Shown piece by piece: positions 35,761 through 48,246 of a stretch of 64,000 nt of DNA. The DNA comes from Bhargavaea ginsengi (lineage in GTDB: Bacteria; Bacillota; Bacilli; Bacillales_A; Planococcaceae): assembly GCF_900109165.1 (NCBI RefSeq), contig NZ_FNZF01000008.1, positions 1-64,000 on the forward strand. Reading direction: 5' to 3'. Positions within the stretch are counted from its first letter, which is position 1, and the number at the start of each line of letters is the position of its first letter. The notes under the pieces were generated by a model that had not been told where the DNA came from, did not search any database, and saw only the letters and a list, made by a program, of their open reading frames with translations. Both the position numbers and the translations under genes were made by a program.

Positions 35761-35804
35761 AATTCATTTTAAAACCAATCACAAAACCCAAGGGGGAAAC
35801 AATC

Positions 35805-36662
35805 ATGAAGAAATTTGTAGCAGGACTATTTTTGGCGACTGGAACACTCGCTCTGGCAGCATGTGGTGCAGGCGGAGACGACACGTCTTCAGGAACATCC
35901 GAAGGCGGGGAAAGCGGCGGGGAGCCGAAGGAACTCGTTGTTGGCGCATCCAACGTTCCGCATGCTCTCATCCTGGAAGAGGCAAAACCGCTTCTCGAGG
36001 AAAAGGGTATCGAGCTTAAAATCGAAACCTACCAGGACTATGTTCTCCCGAACGAGGACCTTGAATCTGAAGAAATTGATGCGAACTACTTCCAGCACAT
36101 CCCTTATCTTGAAACCCAGATGGCCGACCACGGCTATGACTTCGTGAATGCAGGCGGCATCCATATCGAACCGATCGGCATCTATTCCAAGAAGTACGAT
36201 TCCCTCGAGGATCTGCCGGATGGCGCAACAATTCTCATGAGCAACTCGGTCGCTGACCATGGCCGGATCCTTTCCATGCTGGAAAGCCAGGGCCTCATCA
36301 AGCTTGATGAGGGAGTCGACAAGACTGCGGCAGAGGTCAAAGATATCGTAGAAAATCCGAAAAACCTCGAGTTCGACGCAGATTATGAAGCATCCTTCCT
36401 GCCTCAGCTCTACAATCAGGATGAAGGGGATGCGCTCCTTATCAACTCCAACTATGCGATTGACGCCGGGCTCAACCCGCTGGAAGATGCAATCGCACTC
36501 GAGGACTCCGAATCTCCTTACGTCAACGTGATCGCTGTCCGCAGCGGTGACGAAGAAAATGAAGAGATCCAGGCACTTGTCGAAGTGCTCCGCTCCAAGG
36601 AAATTCAGGACTTCATCGTTGAAGAATGGGGCGGCTCGGTCGTACCTGTTGACGGAGAATAA
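35805..36662 (+). CDS. metQ: methionine-binding lipoprotein
   Basis: A 285-residue substrate-binding lipoprotein of the NlpA/MetQ family. The signal peptide ends in the lipobox LALAACG, with the lipid-modified Cys near residue 20. A short Gly/Ser/Glu linker follows. Family segments: ANYFQHIPYLETQ and the late YVNVIAVRSGDE. ATG at 35805 behind AGGGGGA. Last gene of the SAM-regulated operon. Confidence 0.95.
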   Translation: MKKFVAGLFLATGTLALAACGAGGDDTSSGTSEGGESGGEPKELVVGASNVPHALILEEAKPLLEEKGIELKIETYQDYVLPNEDLESEEIDANYFQHIPYLETQMADHGYDFVNAGGIHIEPIGIYSKKYDSLEDLPDGATILMSNSVADHGRILSMLESQGLIKLDEGVDKTAAEVKDIVENPKNLEFDADYEASFLPQLYNQDEGDALLINSNYAIDAGLNPLEDAIALEDSESPYVNVIAVRSGDEENEEIQALVEVLRSKEIQDFIVEEWGGSVVPVDGE

Positions 36663-36680
36663 TTGAATTGGACAAAATAG

Positions 36681-36728
36681 GCCGCCGCGCCGGGATTTAA
36701 AACATATCCCGGCGCGGCGGCTTTTTTA
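36681..36728 (+). terminator. terminator of metNIQ
   Basis: GCCGCCGCGCCGGGAT ... ATCCCGGCGCGGCGGC, a 16-bp stem, then a T run. Confidence 0.9.
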
Positions 36729-37074
36729 GTGCTTAGGAAATTATAAATTGTCACTCTGTGGATAACAGCTATTCAGGCGGCATTCACGGCCAGCTTCAGC
36801 GCCCAGCAACTGGCAAACTTCACCCTTCTCGATTGCGATAAGTCAACATCGGTTCGTTCCTCACCGTGTTTCTTTTACCTCATTGTAAAGGGCTCCAGTT
36901 TGTACGCTGCTGAAAGGGCGCTTGCGCTTTTGTTCTGCCTGCCTGTCTTTTCCTGTTGTAACCGCTAACAAGAAAATGTATTCTGAATAAGTGACCAAGC
37001 CTTCTAACGGCTGGGGGAATGTGATAAAGTGGTCACATAAAAAAACAAGTGTCTTTTTAGGGGGAACACTCATC
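36729..37074. other. noncoding stretch upstream of the symporter
   Basis: No gene, riboswitch or repeat was recognised. It should contain the promoter of the symporter gene. Two TTG/TA-rich segments near 36955-37030 could be promoter parts but none is convincing. Confidence 0.4.
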
Positions 37075-38295
37075 ATGAAGAAAATCGGTCTGCTCGGCCG
37101 GATCGTCATCGCCATTGCGCTGGCGGTCGGCATCGGCGCGATCCTCACACAGATCCCGGAAAAGTATGGGCTCTGGTTCGTGGAGCTCGGCGCGACATTT
37201 AATATGCTGTTCGGCGGATTTCTAAGCTTCGTCGTTCCGCTCATCATCATCGGCTTTATTGCACCCGGCATTGCCAAGCTCGGCAAAGGTTCCGCGAAGA
37301 TGCTGGGTCTCTCGACCGGACTGGCCTATGCTTCCACGATCATTGCGGGTATCCTGGCGTTTTTCGTGGCATCCAACGTTCTTCCTGGATTGATCGGCGC
37401 TCCTTCTGTTGATGGAATCAGCGACCCGTCGGAAGCACTGGCTTCGGCGTTCTTTGAGCTTGAGATCGTGCCGATCATGGGCGTGCTCACTTCTCTCATC
37501 TTTGCGTTTCTGATGGGAATCGGGATGGCTGCGACCGGAAGCAAGACATTGATCAGCGTGTTTGAGGAATTCCAGAATCTGATCGAGAAGACGATCAGCA
37601 GTGTCATCATCCCGCTGCTGCCGTTCCATATCTTTGGCGTCTTCCTCAATATGACTTACGCCGGACAGGTAGCAAGTGTCCTTTCGGTTTTCGCAATGGT
37701 GTTCGTTCTGATCATCGCCATGCACTTGTTCATGCTTCTGCTCCAGTACACGGCGGCAGGGGCGCTCACACAGCGCAATCCGTTCCGCCTCTTGAAAACG
37801 ATGGCACCTGCTTACTTTACGGCGCTCGGCACGCAGTCTTCCGCGGCGACCATTCCGGTCACCGTCCGTCAGGCCCGCAAAACCGGAGCGTCGGACAAGG
37901 TTGTTGACTTCACGGTACCACTGTTCGCCAATATCCATCTGTCGGGCAGTACGATCACGCTGACAACCTGTGCGATCGGTGTCATGCTCATGAATGGTAC
38001 GCCCGTCACAATTGGCCCGATGATGCAATTCATCGCCGTTCTCGGCGTGACCATGATCGCAGCACCCGGCGTTCCGGGCGGAGCTGTCATGGCGGCGCTA
38101 GGCCTTTTGTCCTCAATGCTTGGCTTCACAGAGCCGATGATTGCTCTGATGATCGCTCTCTATATGGCACAGGACAGCTTTGGTACGGCGACGAACGTAA
38201 CTGGGGACGGAGCGCTTGCCATCATCACAGACCGTTTTGCAAACTCGGAAGAGGCCGCTTCTTCACCTGCAGCGGCAGGAACGAAAACAGTCTGA
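37075..38295 (+). CDS. dicarboxylate/amino-acid:cation symporter (DAACS family)
   Basis: A 406-residue transporter of the glutamate/aspartate/serine symporter family. It has about eight membrane helices and two re-entrant hairpins. The Ser-rich first hairpin is visible (GTQSSAATIPVTVRQARK), as are IHLSGSTITLTTCAIGVML and the second hairpin region with PGVPGGAV. ATG at 37075 behind AGGGGGA. Probable substrates are serine/threonine or dicarboxylic amino acids, using Na+ or H+. Confidence 0.92.
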   Translation: MKKIGLLGRIVIAIALAVGIGAILTQIPEKYGLWFVELGATFNMLFGGFLSFVVPLIIIGFIAPGIAKLGKGSAKMLGLSTGLAYASTIIAGILAFFVASNVLPGLIGAPSVDGISDPSEALASAFFELEIVPIMGVLTSLIFAFLMGIGMAATGSKTLISVFEEFQNLIEKTISSVIIPLLPFHIFGVFLNMTYAGQVASVLSVFAMVFVLIIAMHLFMLLLQYTAAGALTQRNPFRLLKTMAPAYFTALGTQSSAATIPVTVRQARKTGASDKVVDFTVPLFANIHLSGSTITLTTCAIGVMLMNGTPVTIGPMMQFIAVLGVTMIAAPGVPGGAVMAALGLLSSMLGFTEPMIALMIALYMAQDSFGTATNVTGDGALAIITDRFANSEEAASSPAAAGTKTV

Positions 38296-38381
38296 TTTTC
38301 CCTGTTTTGAAGTGTGGAGATGGGGTACACTAGAAGGGAAATCAAACCGGCATTAGCCGGCATTATCGAAAGGAATGGTTC

Positions 38382-38585
38382 ATTATCGACCCCACGAGGC
38401 TCGAGTATACGGACAGGATGGCACAAAGTTTTCGGAGTACACACGGCATCGGCTATGAGGATTACCGCATGAATCCGAAGCTTCAGCTGGAAGTGGAAAA
38501 GCAGCGGGAGCGGGAATACGCCCTCAGCCAATCTTTCGGCAGCAGGCCGGAAACGGGTGGCCATCACCAGACAATGACCGAATAA
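38382..38585 (+). CDS. small hydrophilic protein with apparent ATT start
   Basis: An open frame of 68 codons (IIDPTRLEYTDRMAQSF ... GHHQTMTE) with no ATG, GTG or TTG at its head. AAAGGA lies 7 bp before ATT-ATC at 38382, and an in-frame stop lies upstream near 38330. The codon use fits its neighbours, and a terminator follows 15 bp after the stop. Either an ATT/ATC start or the internal ATG at 38412 is used. No membrane or cysteine motif; the carboxyl half is a charged helix (QLEVEKQREREY). Family not recognised. Confidence 0.5.
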   Translation: MIDPTRLEYTDRMAQSFRSTHGIGYEDYRMNPKLQLEVEKQREREYALSQSFGSRPETGGHHQTMTE

Positions 38586-38600
38586 TAATGAACCCGTATT

Positions 38601-38632
38601 AAAGGACCGCCGCTTTAAGCGCCGGTCCTTTT
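38601..38632 (+). terminator. terminator after the small CDS
   Basis: AAAGGACCG ... CGGTCCTTTT with an inner GGCGC-type pairing. Confidence 0.75.
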
Positions 38633-38694
38633 GTCAATCTGATTACCATTCTCAATGGCAGGCGATAATTGAAAATGACTTTCACTGAAGGCCA

Positions 38695-38748
38695 AAGTTG
38701 CCTGGAATCCTTTAAATAACAGGATTTTCGCGATTCCAGGACCAACTT
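38695..38748. repeat. imperfect inverted repeat upstream of sufC
   Basis: AAGTTG and CCTGGAATC pair with GATTCCAGG and CAACTT across a 22-nt centre, giving a ~15-bp stem with a one-base bulge. No T run. It lies just before the suf promoter and could be an operator or an RNA element. Confidence 0.55.
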
Positions 38749-38768
38749 ATGTGTCTCGTCTAAATGAT

Positions 38769-38797
38769 TTGCAAGCATCCCCAGTTTCAGTTAAGAT
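38769..38797 (+). promoter_or_regulatory. sigma-A promoter of sufCDSUB
   Basis: TTGCAA (38769-38774), a 17-bp spacer and TAAGAT (38792-38797). Confidence 0.65.
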
Positions 38798-38849
38798 TAG
38801 AATGATGATAAATAAGGATGGCATTGCCGTCCATACTGGAGGTATTCGG

Positions 38850-39629
38850 ATGTCTACTCTCGAAATCAAAGGTCTGCACGTCGAAATTGAAGGCAAGGAA
38901 ATTCTGAAAGGCGTCGACCTGACTATTAATACAAATGAAATCCATGCTGTCATGGGACCGAACGGGACAGGGAAGTCCACGCTCGCTTCGGCTATCATGG
39001 GGCATCCAAAATACGAAGTCACTGCCGGAACAGTCACACTGGACGGCGAAGACGTACTTGAAATGGAAGTCGACGAACGCGCCCAGGCGGGTCTCTTCCT
39101 CGCAATGCAATACCCAAGTGAAATCTCCGGCGTGACAAATGCCGACTTCCTCCGCTCCGCGATCAATGCACAGCGCGAAGAAGGAGACGAAATCTCGCTT
39201 ATGAAGTTCATCCGTGAACTCGATAGCAAGATGGATACACTCGAAATGGATCAGGATATGGCACAGCGCTACCTGAACGAAGGCTTCTCCGGCGGTGAGA
39301 AAAAGCGCAACGAAATCCTTCAGCTCATGATGCTAAAACCTAAATTCGCCATCCTCGACGAGATCGACTCCGGCCTCGACATCGATGCGCTGAAAGTCGT
39401 TTCCAAAGGCGTCAACGAAATGCGCGGCGAGAACTTCGGATGCCTGATCATCACGCACTACCAGCGTCTCCTCAACTACATCACGCCTGACCACGTCCAT
39501 GTCATGATGCAGGGCCGCGTCGTCAAATCCGGCGGACCTGAACTGGCTCATAAGCTTGAGGCACAGGGCTATGACTGGATCAAGGAAGAGCTTGGCATCG
39601 AAGATGAAACAATCGGACAAGAAGCATAA
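38850..39629 (+). CDS. sufC: Fe-S assembly ATPase SufC
   Basis: A 259-residue ABC-type ATPase of the SufBCD scaffold for Fe-S cluster assembly. Walker [11 protein letters not shown], signature [11 protein letters not shown] and Walker [13 protein letters not shown] are intact. ATG at 38850 behind GGAGGT; the longer frame starts in the leader. First gene of sufCDSUB, the main and usually essential Fe-S system in Bacillales. Confidence 0.97.
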   Translation: MSTLEIKGLHVEIEGKEILKGVDLTINTNEIHAVMGPNGTGKSTLASAIMGHPKYEVTAGTVTLDGEDVLEMEVDERAQAGLFLAMQYPSEISGVTNADFLRSAINAQREEGDEISLMKFIRELDSKMDTLEMDQDMAQRYLNEGFSGGEKKRNEILQLMMLKPKFAILDEIDSGLDIDALKVVSKGVNEMRGENFGCLIITHYQRLLNYITPDHVHVMMQGRVVKSGGPELAHKLEAQGYDWIKEELGIEDETIGQEA

Positions 39630-39647
39630 CGGAAGGGGACAAACGAA

Positions 39648-42617
<2,970 letters not shown>

Positions 42618-42631
42618 ACGGAGGAACAATA

Positions 42632-44029
42632 ATGGCTAAAAAAATGCCGGAAATCGGCGATTATAAATACGGCTTCCACGACAAAGACGTATCGGTTTTC
42701 CGTTCGAAGCGCGGCCTGACCAAAGAAATCGTCGAAGAAATCTCCAGGATGAAAGAAGAGCCCCAATGGATGCTCGACTACCGCCTGAAGGCTCTCGACA
42801 TCTTCTATAAAAAGCCGATGCCGATGTGGGGAGGCGATCTCAGCGAACTGAACTTTGACGAGATCACTTACTACGTCAAGCCGTCTGAAGCGACTGAGCG
42901 CTCGTGGGATGAAGTCCCTGAAGAGATCAAGCGCACCTTCGACAAGCTGGGCATTCCGGAAGCGGAACAAAAGTACCTCGCGGGTGTTTCCGCGCAGTAC
43001 GAGTCCGAAGTCGTCTACCACAACATGAAGGAAGACCTCGAGGACATGGGCATCGTCTTCAAGGACACCGACTCGGCGCTCCGCGAAAACGAAGATATCT
43101 TCAAAAAGTACTGGGCAACGGTCATCCCGGCTGCGGACAACAAGTTCGCCGCGCTGAACTCCGCGGTCTGGTCGGGCGGTTCGTTCATCTATGTCCCGCC
43201 GGGCGTAAAGGTGGATACTCCACTCCAGGCTTACTTCCGCATCAACTCCGAGAACATGGGGCAGTTTGAGCGTACGCTGATCATCGTGGATGAAGGCGCA
43301 AGCGTTCACTATGTAGAGGGCTGCACAGCGCCTGTCTACACGACCAACTCGCTTCACTCGGCGGTTGTTGAAATCATCATCAAGAAGGATGCTTATTGCC
43401 GTTATACGACCATCCAGAACTGGGCGAACAACGTCTACAACCTCGTGACAAAGCGCGCGGTTGCAGAAGAAAACGCGACAATGGAATGGATCGACGGCAA
43501 CATCGGCTCCAAGCTGACGATGAAATATCCGGCTGTCCTCCTCAAGGGCGAAGGCGCACGCGGCATGACGCTGTCCATCGCACTTGCAGGCAAAGGCCAG
43601 CACCAGGATGCGGGTGCGAAGATGATGCACCTTGCACCGAACACGTCCTCGACGATCGTCTCCAAGTCGATTTCGAAACAGGGCGGCAAGGTTTCGTACC
43701 GCGGAATCGTGCACTTCGGCCGCAAAGCACACGGTGCGCGTGCCAACATCGAGTGTGATACGCTCATCATGGACAACCAGTCCACATCCGACACGATCCC
43801 GTACAACGAGATCCTGAACGACAACATCTCCCTCGAACACGAAGCCAAAGTCTCGAAGGTATCCGAAGAGCAGCTCTTCTACCTCATGAGCCGCGGCATC
43901 TCCGAGGAAGAAGCTACTGAAATGATCGTCATGGGCTTCATCGAGCCATTCACGAAAGAACTTCCGATGGAATACGCGGTCGAAATGAACCGCCTCATCA
44001 AGTTCGAAATGGAAGGCTCGATCGGTTAA
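42632..44029 (+). CDS. sufB: Fe-S assembly scaffold SufB
   Basis: A 465-residue core scaffold of SufBCD on which clusters are built. Family segments: [29 protein letters not shown] with a conserved Cys, and [20 protein letters not shown]; the end has [23 protein letters not shown] at 42632 behind GGAGGA, 14 bp after sufU. Last gene of the operon. Confidence 0.97.
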   Translation: MAKKMPEIGDYKYGFHDKDVSVFRSKRGLTKEIVEEISRMKEEPQWMLDYRLKALDIFYKKPMPMWGGDLSELNFDEITYYVKPSEATERSWDEVPEEIKRTFDKLGIPEAEQKYLAGVSAQYESEVVYHNMKEDLEDMGIVFKDTDSALRENEDIFKKYWATVIPAADNKFAALNSAVWSGGSFIYVPPGVKVDTPLQAYFRINSENMGQFERTLIIVDEGASVHYVEGCTAPVYTTNSLHSAVVEIIIKKDAYCRYTTIQNWANNVYNLVTKRAVAEENATMEWIDGNIGSKLTMKYPAVLLKGEGARGMTLSIALAGKGQHQDAGAKMMHLAPNTSSTIVSKSISKQGGKVSYRGIVHFGRKAHGARANIECDTLIMDNQSTSDTIPYNEILNDNISLEHEAKVSKVSEEQLFYLMSRGISEEEATEMIVMGFIEPFTKELPMEYAVEMNRLIKFEMEGSIG

Positions 44030-44043
44030 TATGAATCATCTGT

Positions 44044-44072
44044 ATCCCGTCACATTTGTGGCGGGATTTTTT
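44044..44072 (+). terminator. terminator of sufCDSUB
   Basis: ATCCCGTCACA, TTT, GTGGCGGGAT then six T. Confidence 0.85.
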
Positions 44073-44128
44073 CATGTATGGATTTAAATGATCTGTTGAG
44101 TGGTAGAGATTGGGGAAGGAGTGAGACC

Positions 44129-44965
44129 ATGAACATACCAAGCATCACACTCAAAGACGCACTGTCCATCCCGGTAATGGGATACGGGACGGTGTTCCTA
44201 AAGGGAAGGGAAGCAGTCGATTCATTCAGGCACGCTATCGACAACGGTTACAGGATGCTCGATTCTGCCTATAACTATGAAAATGAAGGAACGCTTGGCG
44301 AAGCGATCCGGCAGGCTACTGTCGGTCGTGATGAACTGATTGTCACCTCCAAGCTTCCCGGCCGTTATCATGAATACAGCGAGGCCCTGAAAGCCATCGA
44401 GGAATCCCTCTACCGTGCGCGGTTGGATCACTTCGACCTATATCTGATCCACTGGCCGAACCCGAAGGAAGGCAAGTATGTGGAAGCCTGGCAGGCATTG
44501 ATCGAGGCGAAAAAACGCGGCCTCGTCCGGTCAATCGGTGTCAGCAACTTCCTGCCGGAACATATTGAACGATTGGAGAAGGAAACGGGAGAGCTGCCGG
44601 TAATCAACCAGATCGAGCTGCATCCGTTCTTTAACCAGGAGGAACAGCGGAAATGGCATGATGAGCGGGGAATTGTCACGGAGTCCTGGAGCCCGCTGTT
44701 CCGCGGACGCGGAGTCCTGAGCGAGCCTGTCATTATGGACTTGGCGGACAAGTATGGAAAAACACCGGCACAGATTGTGCTGAGATGGCATTATCAGCAC
44801 GGCGCAGTTTCGATTCCTCGTTCCGCCCATCCGGACAGGCAGCGTGAAAACTTGGCGATTTTCGATTATAAACTGTCTGAAAAGGACATGGAAAAGATCG
44901 ATTCCCTCAGCCGCCCGGATGGCCGCATCGACGACCAGGATCCGGCGGTTTATCAGGAATTCTGA
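44129..44965 (+). CDS. aldo/keto reductase
   Basis: A 278-residue TIM-barrel NADPH-dependent reductase. The catalytic tetrad is visible: Asp and Tyr in MLDSAYNYENE, Lys in IVTSKLPG, His in LYLIHWPNP. The NADPH phosphate contact SIPRSAHPDR is near the end. ATG at 44129 behind AAGGAG. Substrate unknown; relatives reduce methylglyoxal and other aldehydes. Confidence 0.93.
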   Translation: MNIPSITLKDALSIPVMGYGTVFLKGREAVDSFRHAIDNGYRMLDSAYNYENEGTLGEAIRQATVGRDELIVTSKLPGRYHEYSEALKAIEESLYRARLDHFDLYLIHWPNPKEGKYVEAWQALIEAKKRGLVRSIGVSNFLPEHIERLEKETGELPVINQIELHPFFNQEEQRKWHDERGIVTESWSPLFRGRGVLSEPVIMDLADKYGKTPAQIVLRWHYQHGAVSIPRSAHPDRQRENLAIFDYKLSEKDMEKIDSLSRPDGRIDDQDPAVYQEF

Positions 44966-45008
44966 TCGGCCTTCCTATGTGCAAGATGATTCAATCCTTG
45001 AGTGTATT

Positions 45009-45047
45009 AAAAGAGGGACAGTGATCCATCACTGTCCCTCTTTTCCT
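45009..45047 (+). terminator. terminator after aldo/keto reductase gene
   Basis: AAAAGAGGGACAGTGAT ... ATCACTGTCCCTCTTTT, a long perfect stem. Confidence 0.85.
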
Positions 45048-45132
45048 ATCAGCACCGGCTTTCCGGGTCCCTGATGCGGGTATTGTGATAAGATGAATCA
45101 TATAAAAATAGGATGAAGGGAGCGGGAGGCCC

Positions 45133-45993
45133 ATGATCAGGGTTGGCCTGACCGGTTGGGGCGACCACCCGGATGTATACAGCCCCACCTCCAAGAAAAC
45201 GGATAAGCTGAAGGACTACAGCGGTCATTTCAAGCTCGTGGAGCTGGACTCGACCTTTTACGCCATCCAGCCGGAGCGGAATATCCGGAAATGGATCAGT
45301 GAGACGCCTGACGGCTTCGGCTTCATCGTCAAGGCGTACCAGGGGATGACCGGCCACCACCGCGGACGGCTTCCCTATGAGTCAGAAGAAGAGATGTTCC
45401 GGCTTTTCCGGCTGTCGGTCGGGCCGATGCTGGAGGCTGGCAAGCTGCCGATGATCCTCGCCCAGTACCCGCCCTGGTTCGACTGCACTAAAGAGAATGT
45501 CGGTGTGCTGAGGAAGATGAGGGAGTATCTCGATGAACTTGATGTGGCCGTCGAATTCCGGCATCAGTCGTGGTACTCGGAGAAATACCGGGAAGGCACA
45601 TTGGACTTTCTCCGCGAGCAGCGGTTCATCCACTCGGTATGCGATGAACCGCAGGCGGGGGAAGGCAGCGTCCCCTTCGTTCCTGAAGCCACACGCGAGG
45701 ACAAGACACTCGTCCGCCTGCACGGGCGCAATACTGCAGGGTGGAAGGCGAACGGGCGTGACGATAAGAAATGGCGGGAAGTCCGCTATCTCTATGACTA
45801 CAATGACAGTGAACTGAAAGGGTTGGCCGAAGAAATCACCTGCATCGCCTCCGAGGATGTCTATGTCGTCTTTAACAACAACTCGGGCGGACATGCTGCT
45901 GAAAATGCCAAGCGGTTCATGGGCATCGCAGGAATAGAAACGGCCCGGCCCGGCGCACAACAGTTGGATCTGTTTGGCGGGGAGGATCTCTGA
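45133..45993 (+). CDS. DUF72 family protein (YunF-like)
   Basis: A 286-residue TIM-barrel protein of the DUF72 family. It starts with RVGLTGWGDHPDVY and holds VELDSTFYAIQPERNIRKW, VEFRHQSW and the late VYVVFNNNSGGHAAENAKRF, the family hallmark. DUF72 proteins are often near metal or nucleotide metabolism genes; their reaction is not known. ATG at 45133 behind GGGAGG. It overlaps the next gene by one base (TGATG). Confidence 0.88.
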   Translation: MIRVGLTGWGDHPDVYSPTSKKTDKLKDYSGHFKLVELDSTFYAIQPERNIRKWISETPDGFGFIVKAYQGMTGHHRGRLPYESEEEMFRLFRLSVGPMLEAGKLPMILAQYPPWFDCTKENVGVLRKMREYLDELDVAVEFRHQSWYSEKYREGTLDFLREQRFIHSVCDEPQAGEGSVPFVPEATREDKTLVRLHGRNTAGWKANGRDDKKWREVRYLYDYNDSELKGLAEEITCIASEDVYVVFNNNSGGHAAENAKRFMGIAGIETARPGAQQLDLFGGEDL

Positions 45994-46817
45994 TGGAGTT
46001 TGTCATTCTGGCCGTAACGGGGCTTTTTGCCGGCATTGTCGGTGCGCTGGTCGGCCTCGGGGGCGGTGTGGTCCTTGTGCCGGCCGCCCTTTATTTCGGC
46101 ATCACCCTCGGCTGGGTGCCGGGCCTGACCCCGCAGAAAATCGTCGGACTGTCTGTCATCATGATGATCTTCATCGGGCTGTCTTCGACACTCTCTTATA
46201 TGAAGTCAAAGACGGTTGATTACCGGAGCGGGCTGATCTTTTTTGCGGGAAGCATCCCTGGTACGGTCCTTGGAGCCTACGTGAACAAAGGGCTGGACCT
46301 GCCGTCATTTAATCTTTATTTCGGCATCCTGCTCATCTTCCTGTCCGTGCTCCTGCTCGTGAGGAAACATCTGAAGCCGGTACGATGGTTTGTCGAGCAT
46401 GGAAGCACGCGTACATTTACGGATCCGGAAGGCAGCGTCCATAATTACGGATATCCCGTCTGGTTTGCGGTCATGCTGACATTTATTGTCGGGTTTGCTT
46501 CAGGGCTTTTTGGAATCGGAGGGGGCTCGATCATCGTTCCCGCAATGATTTTGCTGTTCCTGTTTCCGCCGCATGTTGCGGTTGGGACATCGATGTTCAT
46601 GGTCTTTCTGTCAGCGATCGTCAATGCGGCAAGCCATATCTCACTCGGCAATGTACCGTGGCTTTATACGCTTCCCGTCGTACCGGCTGCATACATAGGG
46701 GCAAAAGTCGGAGCGGCATTGAACAAACGTCTGAACTCTGAAACTCTGGTGACCGCACTCCGGATCATCCTCCTGATCACGGGGATCCGGTCCATCTATG
46801 AAGGAATCTGGGGCTGA
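45993..46817 (+). CDS. TSUP-family membrane permease (YunE-like)
   Basis: A 274-residue permease of the sulfite exporter TauE/SafE family with about eight membrane helices. Two family repeats start with GLFAGIVGALVGLGGGVVLVP (shown near residue 7) and ASGLFGIGGGSIIVPAMI. TSUP members move sulfur compounds or organic anions; B. subtilis YunE lies in a purine-linked locus. The end overlaps the yunD-like gene by 20 bp. Confidence 0.9.
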   Translation: MEFVILAVTGLFAGIVGALVGLGGGVVLVPAALYFGITLGWVPGLTPQKIVGLSVIMMIFIGLSSTLSYMKSKTVDYRSGLIFFAGSIPGTVLGAYVNKGLDLPSFNLYFGILLIFLSVLLLVRKHLKPVRWFVEHGSTRTFTDPEGSVHNYGYPVWFAVMLTFIVGFASGLFGIGGGSIIVPAMILLFLFPPHVAVGTSMFMVFLSAIVNAASHISLGNVPWLYTLPVVPAAYIGAKVGAALNKRLNSETLVTALRIILLITGIRSIYEGIWG

Positions 46818-48204
46818 TTGCACGTTGAAGGAAACGATTCATATTTATCATACAAATGATCTCCACAGCCATTTCGAAAAGTGGCCGAGAATCCGGGAAT
46901 TCCTCCTTAAGCGCAAGGCATACCATAAAGAGCGTGGTGAGGCTTGTTTTGTGTTCGATATCGGTGACCATATCGACCGTTCCCATCCCTATACGGATGC
47001 CACCAGGGGAAAAGGGAATGTATTGATGCTCAATGAAATCGGCTATGATGCCGTCACGATCGGCAACAATGAAGGTATCACCCTTTCACCAAGCGAACTG
47101 TCCGCTCTTTATGAGGAAGCGAAATTCCCGGTCATCCTAAACAACCTGTTCACGGGAAAAGGAAACTATCCCGGCTGGACCGTTCCTGAGGGTTATCTGA
47201 CGACCCGCTCGGGCATCCGGATCGGACTGATTGCCGCCACAGCCGATTTCAGCACATCCTATGAGCGTCTGGGATGGAAGGTGACCGGGCCGCGTTTCGC
47301 ACTCGAGGCAGCAGCGCCCCAAGTCAGCGGACAGTCTGACATTCTGGTCTGCCTGTCGCATATGGGGTCTTCGGAGGACGACCGGCTTGCGGAGCACACG
47401 GGCGGCAAGATTGATGTCATCCTCGGCGGACATACCCATCATCTGTATCCGGACGGCAGGGAGGTCGGCGGCACGCTGATCGCCGCAGCCGGAAAATGGG
47501 GACAGTATATAGGCGAGGTGACGCTGACGTTCGATCATTCGGAAGGGCGGGTCGTCGAAGCAACGGCTAAGGTCCACGACACGGAGACACTGCCCATACC
47601 CGATGACGACACGAGCTATGACCGTCAGTTAAGGAAGAAGGCGGCGGAACTGCTGTCGGCAACCGTATTCCAGACACCTTACGAACTCCGGGGGGGCTGG
47701 GCCGGTCCCACCGCACTTTCCGACCTGTTTGCTGATGCACTCCTTTCCCATACAGGTGCAGATTGCGCCATGTTCAACTCGGGAATCTTTCTCGGCGGAC
47801 TACCGGAAGGCACCGTTTCCGGGATGGACCTGCACCGTCTCCTGCCACATCCGATCAATCCGTGTGTCATTACGCTGACCGGCACTGAAGTGGAGGAGGC
47901 ATATGAGCTGAGCCTGGATGCCGAGTGGCCGGACATCCGGCTTAAAGGACTCGGATTTCGGGGCGAGGTGGTCGGGGCGATGATCCATCACAAAATGGGC
48001 CGCGGTTCGGACGGCAGGCTGCATGTGGCCGGCAATCCGGTTGAACCGGACAGGCAGTACCGGCTGGCAACACTGGATCTGTTCACCTATGGTTTCTTTT
48101 TTCCGGCATTCAAGAAGGCCAAAAAAGAATATTTCATGCCGGAATTTATCCGGGATGTCCTTGCCGGATACGCAATAAGGAAGTTTGGTGCACCCTCCTC
48201 ATAA
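46798..48204 (+). CDS. yunD: YunD-like metallophosphoesterase / 5'-nucleotidase family protein
   Basis: A 468-residue two-domain enzyme. The metallophosphatase half has HTNDLHSHFEKW, FDIGDHIDRSHP, IGNNEG and VILGGHTHHLYP, the di-metal ligands of 5'-nucleotidases. The carboxyl half (about 290-460) is the nucleotide-binding domain (ADALLSHTGADCAMFNSG). No signal peptide, so it is likely cytosolic, unlike secreted UshA. Start: ATG 46798, overlapping the upstream permease, or TTG at 46825; neither has a strong site. Confidence 0.88.
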   Translation: MKESGADCTLKETIHIYHTNDLHSHFEKWPRIREFLLKRKAYHKERGEACFVFDIGDHIDRSHPYTDATRGKGNVLMLNEIGYDAVTIGNNEGITLSPSELSALYEEAKFPVILNNLFTGKGNYPGWTVPEGYLTTRSGIRIGLIAATADFSTSYERLGWKVTGPRFALEAAAPQVSGQSDILVCLSHMGSSEDDRLAEHTGGKIDVILGGHTHHLYPDGREVGGTLIAAAGKWGQYIGEVTLTFDHSEGRVVEATAKVHDTETLPIPDDDTSYDRQLRKKAAELLSATVFQTPYELRGGWAGPTALSDLFADALLSHTGADCAMFNSGIFLGGLPEGTVSGMDLHRLLPHPINPCVITLTGTEVEEAYELSLDAEWPDIRLKGLGFRGEVVGAMIHHKMGRGSDGRLHVAGNPVEPDRQYRLATLDLFTYGFFFPAFKKAKKEYFMPEFIRDVLAGYAIRKFGAPSS

Positions 48205-48246
48205 ATCCATCCCTCTCCCCGTAAGATGGGGCAGGGGGATTATTTA

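Noticed and set aside
38660-38690. Fur-box-like sequence before suf
   Set aside because: GATAATTGAAAATGACTTTC shares only the left half with the Fur consensus; too weak to call.
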